NCBI GenBank assembly: GCA_007449985.2
Contig: VIIQ02000020.1
Location: 62,001-126,000, forward strand
DNA from: Desmodesmus armatus
Lineage: Eukaryota; Chlorophyta; Chlorophyceae; Sphaeropleales; Scenedesmaceae
Length of the DNA: 64,000 bases
Direction of reading: 5' to 3'
The position numbers and the translations under genes are program-made. Of this stretch, positions 21,250-32,935 are shown piece after piece. Every line of letters begins with the position of its first letter. Within the stretch, counting starts at the first letter, position 1. Below the pieces are notes generated by a model. That model searched no databases. It saw only the letters and a program-made list of their open reading frames with translations, and was not told the origin of the DNA.

Positions 21250-24200
21250 ATGATGGTGTCAGGCGACGTGGTGTTGTCCTTGCTGTATGCTGGTCTGGAC
21301 AAGCCAACCCAGGAGCGGGCGAACAAGCTGTTCTATGGCGCGTTTGAATACCTGGGAAAGCAGAGGGGTTCCTCACTCTCGCTGCTTGGCCATGTGAGCA
21401 CCGAGAAAGACAGGCCTTTGTTGCAGCAGCAGATCACGGTGCCCCCTTCTGAATGTGGATGTGTGTGCCCATGCAAACAGGAGCAGCCGTCTGCAGAGAT
21501 TGCTTGGGCTCCATGCATTGCTTGGATCCTGCACAGAGTCCCTGGTGTCCTGAGCAGCGGAATACAAGAGGCTGGCGGGCAGAAGGACACAAAGCCGTGT
21601 CTCCCGCTCTCGAGACTGCTGGACGCCTGCGGCATCAGGTAGGGTTGACGCAATGTATTGACGTCTTTGGCGACCGGCTGCGGAAGCTCAGCGCTGCGCA
21701 CCACTTTGCTCACTGCTTGTTTGGCGCCCCCCACCATCACCGCAGTTTGGTGTCGTTTTTCACGGAGCTGCCCGTGGTGCTCAACAAACTCAGGCCTTGG
21801 CTCTCCGAGGTCACGCCTAATGCCGACGCAGTGGACAGTGCGCTGCAGCTGAGGGAGTGGCAAGAGACACTTGTGTCCTTGACACACTTGGCAAACAAGT
21901 ACAAGGCAAGTAGCAGAAATGACCATGCTGCAGTGTTCTGTTGATGCTTGGTTCATGTTGGAGGTGATTTCAAAGATGAGCAGCTGCCAGGGCCATGTGC
22001 AGACGCCCCCTCCGCCCTTTTTTTCCAAGGTGTGCTGCCCCAACCCCCTGCTCAGCCAGCCAAGCATGTACTAATGATGCCTCCTTTGCTGCTGCAGGAC
22101 CTCTTCTGGCACATGCAGCGCAGCAACAGCAGCAGCACAGGGAAGCAGCCGCTGCTGCGTGCAGGCTGGCTGGCCTTCCTGCTGATCAAGGCTCAGCTGC
22201 TGCCAGGCTTTCCAGACCTTGTCAGGTGCGCCCCATGCACAGCAGCACATGCAGCTGGGGCAAAATTCTGCTCCTGCGCCTCTGTCTTACAGCTCAGCAT
22301 GCAAGCAGCGTTGCTGCTCTGAGTGCAGGGAGTCACAAGCCTTGTGACCAGAACCGACAGAAGCAGCAGCAGGACCGTTCTGGCACTTCCGTCAACACAT
22401 TCTGTCCTTCAAGAGGATAGCATGTGGTTCCTGATCTGATCTGCCTGTTGTTGCCAGTCGTGGCTACAGTGCTGCATGCGCTATGTAATCGTTGCTGCTG
22501 CGGTTCCTGCCTCTGCCTCTGCTGCTGTATTTCCTGCAGCTGCCTGGAGCTGCTGGTGTGTGTGCTGAACATGTTGATGGCCAGCGAGCCCTTCAGCGAG
22601 CAGCAGCTGCAGGAGGTACAGCAGCAGTCGCCAGCAGCGATTGGCGCAGATGGCAGGTTCAACACACTCAAGGCTCTGTCGCAGGAGGCCAAGGTGGAGC
22701 CAGCAAAGACAAAGGTGAGGGGAGTGCAGCGCAGTGGCAGTGTGGGCTTCAAGGCTCAAGTGCTGCAGCGGCAGCACCTGTTGTGGAGTGCAGTGCTAAG
22801 ACGTGGGGTGATGCAGTTGCAGCAGCAGGAGAGTAAGGGAGACACACTGATCAACATGTATCACTATACCTGAACCCAGTTGCACCCGTCTCCTGTCGGA
22901 GGCGTGAAGCACACATGGCAGGCCTTGAACCCAGTTGCACGCGCATGGCGCGCATATGTCTCCTGTTATGCAGGCGCTCATGCCGCAGATTGAGGGGCGC
23001 TTCAGAGGCCACTTAGAGCAGGCGCAGTTCTCATGGCTGCCCCAGCCTTTGCCAGCGCAGCTGCCACACCCCCAGGCAGATAAGCTGGACACCTGCTGCA
23101 GCGTGTACCTGGAGGGGCTGGTTAGTAATCAGCGGCAGTTGAGTGAGCTGGTGTTGAGCCTGGACACAGCATACCAGGCTTGGTTTGAGACGCAGGTAAG
23201 TGGTGCTGTGAGCGAACAGTTAGTGGCTGGGGTGATGTGTGAAGGTGTGTTGTGTGGGTGTGGGGAGCTGGCAATGCAGCACTTGGGCAAGCTGGTGCCG
23301 ATTTGTGGCGAGCGTATCGGGGATGGTTTGACACGCAGTTGGGGGTTGCTGTGAGGGATTGAACCAGCGATGATCACATCACAGACCTCTCAGCGATCTT
23401 TGCCACCCTGCAGCTTTGCTGTCAACAACACACACAAGATGGCGGCGCCAAGACATACTACGTATAGCATCCGCTGTCTGCTGTGCTGCGTGACCGTGTT
23501 GCAGGGAGAGATTGATGAGCGGGACTTCCTCATGACAGACTTTGGCGCCCTGGCCAGCCCCCGCACACTGCCCGGCGCCGCTATCCACAACATGCCAGCA
23601 ACAGCTCTGGGCAGCAGCAGCATTCTCCCCAGCACAACTGCTGCAGGAGGCAGCAGTGGTCCCATGCACCAGGCAGCCAATGGCAGTAGCCACACGGCAG
23701 CAGCAGCAGCTGGGACTGCGGGTGACGGTCCTGCAGATATGGTCGTGGCTGAACAGGAGCAGCAGCAGCAGGAGCAGCCGTTGAGTCCGCTAGCAGCCCT
23801 TGCTGAAGCCGCAACGTCGCCCCTGGCGCAGCAGCTGCTGCAGCAGCCGCACCAGCAGCAGCAGCGGGTGCACAAGCCCCCTCTGGTGCCCGTATCCTTC
23901 AACCGCCGAGGGGGCTTAGTGCTTCAGGGGCTGCAGTCGCCGCTGCCTGTGATGCACCTTGGCCCGCCGGGCCCTGCGACCCCTATCTCTCAAGCTATGG
24001 GGTCTGTCTCTTGGCTGCGCAGCTTAGCGCAGGGCATGACTTTGGAGCCCTCGCCTGCACTGCAGCGGTATATGGCAGCAGCTGGTGCTGATGCCGGGCC
24101 TGTGCTTGTGGAGAGGGTGAAGGGAGCAGCAGAGGTGGTGTTCATGTCTGGAGCTGGAGGGGACCCCATGGCCGCTGGGGGCCTGCAGGGCTTGCAGCAC

Positions 24201-27200
24201 GGCTTGGCTGAGGAGCGCCAGAGCGAGGTGGGTGTGGGTTGATGGTGCTCTGGCAATGGATCGTGACAGCATAGTTGAACGCAGCTAGCTAGTTGCAGTA
24301 TCTGCGCAGCTGCCGTGCCATCTCATGTGCAACTTGTGCAAAGCATGAAGCAGGAGCTGCTGCAAGATGGGGTGCAGGAGGGCTTGGAGCGGCTGCCTAT
24401 AACATGATTCTGTCTAGTTACACACATGGCGTACTGTGCTGGTGTGTTCCTGCAGGGCATCAAGTTGTACTGGCACGTGCTGGAGACGATGCTGAAGGCT
24501 GAGGAGGGACGCGCAGGACTGGCTGCTGCTGGTAGGTGGTGTGTTATCAAGGTCATGCCGATAATTTGCTTTGAGGCTCAAGCTAGGTTCCAGGGGGCTA
24601 GTCATGTTGTCCGTTGGTGCTGCCGCAACTGTCAAGTGCCTTCAGCGGGGTTCATCATCAAACGCACAAGCTGTGTTGGTGAGGTTCTGGCTCGCTGGAT
24701 AACACATTTGCACCATGCTGGGGTACATGTTGGCGCGAGCAAGTGTTGCTGCTCACTCCATGCAAGACCGGTGCTGCTCGTCTCCACGAGTGCCTTGCTG
24801 TTGTTGATATGCTGTTCTTGTGCTAGTTGTGTGTGGCGCTGGTGTTTGGCTGACCCGTTCCACCAGTGCCTGCTGTGCAGTGTCGTGACACATGCTGTGC
24901 TGTGCTGCGCAGGTGTCCTGCTGACCCGCTGGCCCTTCCATCAGTGCCTGCTGGCCTGCTCCTTTGAGGTTGTGGCTGCCAGCTACCGCATGGGCCTGCT
25001 GTCCTTCCCCACCATACCTGCAAAGCTGGCCCTGAAGCCCTTTGACCTCAGCAAGATGATTGGGCCCTTTGTCAAGGCGGAGCCAAGCTTGCCAAGGTGC
25101 GCAGCAGCCATATAGCGGTGGCAGAGCCTGCCTGCAGCATGTGCATCAGCAAATGTGGCAGAGGGTAGAGGGGGAGGAAGGAAAAAGGGCGCACCTCTTG
25201 CATGCTCACTCCAGCTGCACAGATATTGCTTTTCCCCACCTTCCACTTGGGGATCCCCCCCCCCCCACCTTCTTGGAGATGCTTCCGCCGCCTTCTGCTG
25301 GTGCACAATTATACTTCTCCAAATCCAACTTGCAGTGGTCTTACCTGTCACTGAGACCCTCCAGCTGCACCTTCAGTTACCATCACTCTCACTGCCCTCT
25401 ACTTTCTTACCATCCCAGGCGTTGTGCTTATTTTGACGCACCACCTATCAACCACTGGTCGCTGAGATAATCAGATCACCATCAGATGTGGCATGTTGTG
25501 CTGTCTGTGCATGCAGGGAGCTGAAGCGGCACCTGTTCACAGTAGAGGAAAAGATCCTCGAAAGCCTCGGCTGGGCCCCTGGCAGCAGCTTTTACAAGCT
25601 CATGCGCGCAGCAACAGGCCAGCAGCAGCACCAGCACGGCAGGGCTGCAGCCATGGCCGCCAAGCAGCAAGCAGAAGACTCACAGATGCAGGACGCGCAG
25701 CAGGATGTGGACCACCACACCTCAGAGCAGCAGCACGATCTGCAGCAGGAAGCAGCAGCAGCGGCTGCCGTGGATGCCTCCGAGCAGCAGCAGCAGCAGG
25801 CAACGGATTCTGCAGGATCGCCGTCTGCTGCTGCGGCTGCGGGGGGTTCTGCGAGCAGTGCAGACCTGCGGCGTCGGTCCTTCCAGGGTATTAAGCGTGT
25901 GAGTGAGACAGGGTCTGCAGGAGACCCCATGGATACAGACACTAGTAGGGCAGCTTCCGGCTCGCCGTCTGTGCTGGCAACAGCAGCTACATCAGCAGCA
26001 GCAAAGCGGCTAAGAGGGCACGATGGTCGAGCTGCTGACTCACCACGCAACGGCAGCCCGGCCGCAGCAGCTGCTGCTGCTGTCCCAGACGAGGATCAGC
26101 TGCCGTTGCCGCGCGCGCTGGGGCCGCCGCCAGACAGCAGCAGTAGCAGCGGGGGTGCGGTGGGCGGGGCAGCAGCAGGCGGGGATCGTGCGGCGCTGGC
26201 GGTTCTGCATGACTATTGCAGAAAGGTGCTGAAGCTGGCGGCTTTCAGGCTGGTGGCAGTCAGGTGAGCTTGCTGTTTGCATTGTCAAGCAGTGCTTTGA
26301 AACGTGGCAGCAGCACCTTAGCAGCAGGGCTGGTTGAAGGAGGCCATGCCACTGCTGGCTGCTGCGTTTAAGTTGAGCTTGCCACAGCGACGTGTGCTAC
26401 GGTTCAAGTCATGAACTGGTTCCAGTGGAAGGGCCATGGGCCACGCACGCAATCGGATTTGGTTGATGCTGCCAACAGCACTGCCTTCAAGGCTCACATG
26501 TTATGGGCACACGCTTGGTGTCAAACCCACTCATCCTGCAACCTTCTGCCCTACTGCGCTGCTGCCATGGTTCTGCATATGCAGTGAGGGCCTGGACTTC
26601 TCCCCAATGGCTCGGGATGATGTGCTGGCACACGTGCACGAGCTGCTGTCTGCTGTGCTGTACCAGCACACCTTCCTGTTCTACAGCAGGCACTTGGACA
26701 CGCTGCTGCTGGCATGCCTGTATGGCTTCTGCAAGGTCAACAAGCTGCAGAAGGTTAGTGAGCCATGGATGAATATGGACATGAAAATGAACATGGGGTG
26801 TTGCTTTGGGTCATGTTTCGTGGCCCATGGTCCCAAACCTATTGCGGCTTGCAGCACTTTGTCAGGAGGGAGAGGTTGCTGCTTGTGCATGCGTCACACG
26901 CCGTACATGTCTGATGGAGCGGCCTGGCCAACAGACTTGTAGCATCAATATGCTGTGTCCGTGCCTTTTGTACTGCATGCATGCTCCAATGCCAACAAGA
27001 TATGGAGCTGTGTAGCTTTAGTCGTACGGCAGCTCACTTGAATTGATCGTACGGCAGTGCACTACCTTTTAAGGTATACAGGTTGGGGGCTGGTCGTGCC
27101 ATCTCCTGCGCCTTGCTGCCGCCTGACCCTGTGCAAACTTGTTTCTCTGTGCTGGCCTGCAGATCACCTTCCGTGAGATCATCACGCATTACAAGAGGCA

Positions 27201-29014
27201 GGCGCATGCCAAGCAGGAGGTCTTTAGGACTGTGGTGCTGCAGCAGACTGACCCTGGACTGGTCACACAGCAGAGTGGGGACATCATCGCGTTCTATAAT
27301 GCGGTGAGACCAGAAGCTGGCTGGCTTGGCTGTTGGTCCGCCCACGGGCCGTCCTACTAGGACAACAAGTACACCTTGCACTTGGCCTAGCATGTGTGAG
27401 CAACCCGCATACCAAAACCCCAGTGTTGCACCCTGCAAGAAGTCTATCAGAGAATGGTTCATCCTGTATGCCAATGGCATGTGCCATGCCGCTGTGCATG
27501 GGTTTGTTCCTGCAGTGATGGGGTTGTTGGGTGGATGGGTCAGCCACACAACGTGGTCCCAGCTGTCCCAGCACCATGCCGTATATCACTAGCACTCACC
27601 TTGCTGTATTGCTGCGTGCTGGTGGGCCTTGTGCCGCTGCAATGGACCTGAAAGATACCCATCACTTGAGGAGCCCAACGTGCATAAGTAACCCACTCAC
27701 CGAACCCCAGTCTCATACCATGCAAGACTCTCAGCATGTGTCTCATTCTGTGTGCCGCTGGCTCCTACTTTTTGCCGCTGTGCAGGTGTTTGTCCCTGCG
27801 ATGAAGGGCCTGCTGCTTGCCATCAGCCACCCAGCAGCAGCTGACCCGACTGCAGCCACCAGCAGCAGCCAGCCCCATGCAGCAGCTGCTCCTGCAACCA
27901 ACGGCATGGCAGCAGAAGCCGCCAAGCCAGGCAGCAAGCCCACCCCCATGCAGACAGCACTGCAGCTGTCCTCTTCGCAGCAGCTGCCGCAGCAGCAGCG
28001 GGGCTGGGGCAGCGCAACAGCAACGTCGCCTGGGAGTGCGTACAGAGCTCTGAGCATCCCAGAGGCAGCGGCAGGGGCTAGTGGAGGTGCAGGGGGGCTG
28101 ACAGGAGGCAGTAGCTTGCTAGGCGGTCTTGGAGGTCCTATCGGTCTGCCTCCACACGCCTCAGGAGGCAGTTTGGGGCTTTCCCAAGGGGTGCAGCAAG
28201 CCTTTGGTGGCTCGCGGGCCGGGGGCAGCAGCAGCGGCGGCGGCTTTTGGACCGTGGAGACGGCGGGACAGGTGCTGGCAGCACGTTGACAGTACCTGGG
28301 GAGCTGCCAGCAGCCGCGGCAGCAGCTGCTGCTGCTGGTGGCAGTGGTGCACCAAGCAGGCTGAGCCGTTTGAGTCGACCGGGTGGGGGTTCTGTGGGTG
28401 TTGCGGCAGCAGCAGAGGCTGTACCAATGCCAACAGCCTTACAGCCTCATGCCAAGGTAGCTTCCGGCAGCATACCCGGGCAACCTGCTGTTGCTCGAGC
28501 AGCGGCAGCAGGAGGAGCAGCGGCCCCCCACAGCAGAGCTGCAGATGCAGCGCAGCAGCAGGACCAGGGTTTAGGCCGGCAGCGTTCCGGGACCGCGGGG
28601 TTTAGGTCGAGCTCTGAACCGCAGAGCCCCAGCACGGGTGCGGGATCTGGGGATGGTCTGGGCACGAGTGTTGAGCAGCAGCCAGGAAGCAGCGTGAGTC
28701 CTTCTGCGCAGGCAGAGGGGGAGTCTGAGCAGACGCGGCAGCAGCAGTATGTGCAGCAGGGGACAGCAGTGGGACGTAGCCCCTCCGCTGCTGCAGCAGC
28801 AGCGGCAGGGTCGCCGTCCGCTGGTCTTGCAACGCTGCTGCAGGCCCTCGACACGAGGAGTGCAGGGCCTGGTGCTGCTGCTGGGCAAGCAGCTGCTGCC
28901 GGGCAGGAGTATGACTCATCTGCGGTGATGACTAATGGTGGTGCGTCAGCTGGGGTTAGTCATCCTGCCAGCAGCTGTGGCCAACAAGCTGCTGTCATGA
29001 TGGACATGGTGTAG
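21250..29014 (+). CDS. MAT3: Retinoblastoma-related protein (MAT3 homologue), with a late frame break
   Basis: Exons 21250-21393, 21639-21905, 22098-22225, 22540-22714, 22974-23195, 23505-24227, 24456-24531, 24913-25096, 25517-26263, 26585-26753, 27163-27303 and 27786 onward all join in phase. The N-terminal RB domain spans about residues 50-310 and includes GEIDERDFL. Pocket A runs from PISQAMGSVSWLR (about 465) through LYWHVLETMLKAEEGR, CLLACSFEVVAASY and FTVEEKILESLGW to about 675. A long Ala/Gln/Ser spacer follows, then pocket B (about 865-1010) with HLDTLLLACLYGFCKVNKL and ITFREIITHYKRQ. SP/TP sites, candidate CDK targets, flank pocket A. The protein should repress E2F/DP in cell-size and cell-cycle control. 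The frame stops at 28289 (1159 residues), but an adjacent frame stays open for about 240 codons to 29014. Intron 2 uses a GC donor. Confidence 0.95.
22871..22972 (+). repeat. Short tandem duplication at an acceptor
   Basis: GAACCCAGTTGCAC followed by GTCTCCTGT occurs twice just before the acceptor at 22973. Confidence 0.6.
24830..24961 (+). repeat. Duplicated acceptor and exon 5' edge in MAT3/RB
   Basis: The exon start at 24913 (pocket A, TRWPFHQCLL) has a diverged copy at 24830-24881 containing GCTGACCCG and CCA.CAGTGCCTGCTG. The copy lacks the internal CTGGCC bases and has GCGCTGG in place of the GCGCAGG acceptor. Confidence 0.65.
27400..27845 (+). repeat. Duplicated intron end and last-exon start in MAT3/RB
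   Basis: 27400-27560 resembles 27685-27845 throughout: both have AACCC..ACC.AA.CCCCAGT, then TGTGC..G.GTTTGT.CCTGC and ATCAGCCAC-type ends. The downstream copy holds the functional acceptor at 27785. Confidence 0.6.
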
Positions 29015-29079
29015 GGTGCCTTGCTGCATGATAACTCGAGTTTCTGGATTTTGTGAACAGCGGTCTTCGTGCCTCCGTC

Positions 29080-29084
29080 TGTAA
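29080..29084 (+). promoter_or_regulatory. TGTAA polyadenylation signal of MAT3/RB
   Basis: TGTAA occurs 66 nt after the TAG at 29012-29014. This supports that the transcript, and probably the reading frame, reaches 29014. Confidence 0.6.
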
Positions 29085-29587
29085 GCACAGGTATGCTGTT
29101 GAAGCACACATGTGGTTGCTGCTGTAGCTGCTGACATGCAGTGATTACCCGCTAGCCAGCCACTCAGATTTGAGTGATCAACACAACCGATCAGGGTTGT
29201 GGTTCTGGTGCTTTTTGGCATTGTCACCACAGTAGCACAGCATGTGTTTGTCCAGCAGTTGTCCATTTGGGTGTGAGGGGGTACCTCTGTATAAGCCATT
29301 GAGGCTCTTGCAACTGTGGGTACTTGTGGATGGGTGTGTGGTGTCCGTTGTGCTGTGTACTGTGTACTGTCTTTGTACATGTGTCAGTTGTGTAGGGCAG
29401 CTGCTTTGTTGCTGTGCAAGCAGTCTATCATGTATTGGTAAGCAGTTGTGGCCATGGGGTTCTGCACTTTATTGTGGTGTGTGCATACATCATACCGGCT
29501 GTACATGTTGTCAGTTTGGCAGGGCTGGGAGTAGCTGTTGGGAGCACCTTTGTATGCAAGCAGCAGGGGACAACACAGGCAGTGTTC

Positions 29588-29665
29588 GTTTGCTACAGCT
29601 GTTGCTCACGCTATGTTTGCTACAGCTGATGCACGGTGTGTTTGCTACAGCTGATGCACGGTGTA
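29588..29665 (+). repeat. Three tandem copies of a unit of about 26 nt
   Basis: GTTTGCTACAGCTG begins each unit at about 29588, 29615 and 29640; the last two are nearly identical. Confidence 0.85.
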
Positions 29666-30653
29666 GGTGGTGTCGCCCACGCCTTCAACAGCGGCATCGC
29701 GAAGGCACACTTTACCCTGTGCTGCGGCACGCATGCAGCTGTCAGAGAGCTCCGCTTTCAAGGTCCATGACCATGGTGCTGCCCACATCTGTCTTCATTC
29801 TCGTCTGCTACCATATCTTCAAACTTATGCACCCTGCCATGGCTACCGTGGCCTTGTAAACGTTGTCGTTGCTGTCTGAGAGTCACACTATCTGTGTTAG
29901 CTGGGTTGAGCACTGCATTGGCTGACCTGCCGCCCAATTCATGCTGTGTGCTCCTGGCACGACAAATGCGCCCCGTGGGACTCAATTGTAACATTCTCCC
30001 TGAATATGTTGACTGTAACAACATGCGTGACTGGGTGATGGGGGATGGGATGGGGATGGACACTGATTTCGAAGGAGCCCCTGATTGTCACACTGGCATG
30101 TGAGCGTGTATAGCATCTGTTAGTAGTGCATGAGATGCAGCTATGGAGACGATAGGTAAGAATGTTGCACAGCGCATGCTTTCATGCAGTTACATATTCA
30201 CCAGACTTGTCAATTAACAGCAGTTGCACCAGCTTTGCCCTCCCCAAGCAATCCTCTGGGGCGGCCCACCCAAAAACGGTGCATGCTGCTGCCTTGAGCA
30301 CCATGCATGCCAAAATCTTCCAGTATGCATCAATCCCTCTCCTCTTCATCCCAACGGCCTCGCAGGTGCCCCTTGCAATCCCCGCCTGTCATAAACTCCC
30401 AGCACAATGCCGCCTGGCCACCTGTGGCTGGTCGCATCTGCATGCGACAGTGCAGGAAAATGCGACAGCGACCGCAAGTTCAGTAGCTCACACTCACAAA
30501 GCCCAGCAGTGGTAAGGTCACTTCAATCATACCAACACACCAAAAAGCGCCCTCATTGGGCGTGGCGAACTATCAGCAACCCAAACACGCCATGATGGGA
30601 GCCCGTAGATGGGACACAAACACCCACCCAGTACACGCTGCCGGTCCTGGGGC

Positions 30654-30672
30654 ACCCCCCCCCCCCCCCCCC
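30654..30672 (+). repeat. Poly-C tract
   Basis: An uninterrupted run of about 18 C, G on the other strand, in intergenic DNA. Confidence 0.85.
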
Positions 30673-31904
30673 GCGGGTGCATAGGCTATGCACAATGCCC
30701 AAGTGTGCATGTGGATCCACTCGAATGGCAACGGCCCCAATAACAAATGCCAACCCATGCACTCCATGTAACAGCCATGCAGTGCAAAACATCCGTTGGT
30801 AGCAAGGTCACAAGTATTTTGCTGCTGACACAAACAAGCGCCCAGATCCCGACACTGCTGCCCTGCCCCGTGCCATGAGAGGTGGCTGCAGGACCACTTT
30901 CCAGCAGTTGTGTGTGCGCCTGCTGATGCGCCAAGAGCACCACTCTGCTGCTGTTGCTCTGCGTACTTTGCCTCAATCGCAGAGCCTTAAGTGCAGCCAC
31001 TGAGGCATGCACAACAGCCAGAAGCCAGTACAACTGCGCGCGCACCTTCCCCTTACACACTGCTGGCAGCCACTGGCATTTGACATGCACACAGCTTGTG
31101 TGACCCACAAACATCATTGAGCATTGGCCACAGGGCGAACAGACGCAAGGCATAATGCTGGCCTGGTGTGCGCCAGCAATGCATAAGTAAGTATGGAGGT
31201 TTGCTGCTGTGCAGGGGCCTCAAGACCAACACACTTGCAAGGCTGTAGCCTGTACATGTACCACACATAACGTTACATAACGTCGTCACCAACCCAGACG
31301 CACAACTCTTGGGTTGACATCCGGAAGCAAAATGCAAGCTTCAACTGTGAACGCTGCGGGCCAGATAAAGGTCATCAAGATCCAAGCAAAAATGTGATGC
31401 TGGTTGCATCAGCACTGTTTGTTGCACAGCAACCACTCCCCTAACATCCAATGCCAAGCGTAAGTGACAGCTCACCCCAATGCATTGCCTGTTGGCCTGA
31501 TGCATGGTGGGGATGTTCGGCTGTCAGCTGAACACTCGTGCAACATGCACTTACTCCCACCCAAACGTGCATTGCCAAGCGTGGACACAGCGCTCGCTGT
31601 CATGCTTTCCCATGAAAGCCAGGTGCACTCGCGCATGACTGCTGGCAACACAATCAGATGAAAATCCACTTTATCCGATCGGCGCGTGCATTGCTGTCGA
31701 TGTCAAAAGTGTGTGGCTGCACACAAGTCAGCCTGCTTTGGGAAACTGGGATGGCACTGCGTCACAGAGCCGCAACTGGCATCCCTCTGTAGCCCAGCCC
31801 ACCAGAAGAATCCCACCAAAATCCCAACCCCTGAATCATGTCGGATGCACATGCAACACCTTCAACATTTAGGCAGGCCATTGAAGGCTTCCCAACCTGG
31901 ACAC

Positions 31905-32935
31905 AGCTCCTCAACCCTCCCTGCCGCAGGGGCAGCTGCCAGCAAGCAATGGTGCAAATACATACGCTCACACCTTGGGTTCTGCTGAGCGCACATGCAG
32001 CTGCGCAGCTTCGGCAACAGATGCGCTGGCTGCGCCGGTTGAACAGCCCCCAACCCTCACTGCCGCAGGGGCAGCTTCCAGTGAGCAATTGTGCCCGTAC
32101 ATACGCTCAGAACTTGGCGGCTACCGGCCCTGCATGCAGCTGCGCAGCGCCCGCAACAGATGCGCTGCTGCGCCTCCTCAACAGCCCTCTGCTCTCCCCT
32201 GCTACACCACGAGTGCTGGCCAGCAAAGCGGTGTCCACATACGCTCACAAGTTGGCGGCTGCCAGCCCTGCACGCAGCTCCACAGCGCCTGCAACAGATG
32301 CGCAGCCTGCGCCCTTCCAAAGCCCTCAAACCCTCTCTGCCGCAGGGGCAGCTGCAAGTGAGCAGTTGTGCATATACATACGCTCACAACTTGGCGGCTG
32401 CTGGGCCTGCATGCAGCTCCGCAGCGCCTGCAACTAATGCGCTGCTGCGCCCTTCCAAAGCCCTCTGATCTCCCCTGCTGCACGGCGGGTGCCACAGAGC
32501 TGTCCACATACGCTCAAACCTTGGCTGCTCACCCGGCCCTGCACGCAGCTCCACAGCGCTTGCAACAGATGCGCTGCCTGCGCCCTTCCAAAAGGCCCCC
32601 AACCCTCGCTGCCTCACGGCAAAACTGCCAGTGGGCAATTGTGCACACACATACGCTCACAACTTGGCTGCTGCATGCAGCTGCGCAGCGCCGGCAACAG
32701 ATGCGCTGGCTGCACCTTTCAAAAGCCTTCCAACCCTCAATCCCGCACGGGCAACTGCCAGCGTGCGAACGCATGCAGCTCTGCAGCGCCGGCAACAAAT
32801 GCGCTGCCCTCTGATTTTCCCTGTTGCACGGCGAGGGTCAGCACATAGTTGTGCACATACCCTCACACCTTGGCTGCTGCTGGGCCTGCATGCAGCTCCG
32901 CAGCTGCCTGAGACACCCCTGCTACCCCCTGACCA
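31905..32935. repeat. Minisatellite, about 7 units of 135-145 bp
   Basis: Each unit holds an ACATACGCTCACAACTTGG-like segment (near 31960, 32100, 32235, 32377, 32508, 32650 and 32860), a CATGCAGCTCCGCAGCGCC-like segment and CTGCCGCAGGGGCAGCTGCC-like spacers. The units are diverged, so the array is not recent. Its right-hand unit overlaps the last coding exon of the PI-PLC gene. Confidence 0.85.

Larger units (their letters stand above)
29085..32862. other. Gene-poor, repeat-rich intergenic stretch
   Basis: No gene could be supported. The stretch contains a 26-nt triple repeat (29588-29665), a run of about 18 C (30654-30672) and a minisatellite (31905-32935). Long open frames on both strands of the minisatellite are a by-product of its stop-free GC-rich unit. 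Confidence 0.55.

Noticed and set aside
31905..32935. Regular repeat array considered as CRISPR
   Set aside because: Units are about 140 bp, diverged throughout, with no short conserved repeat and unique spacers, and the genome is nuclear eukaryotic.
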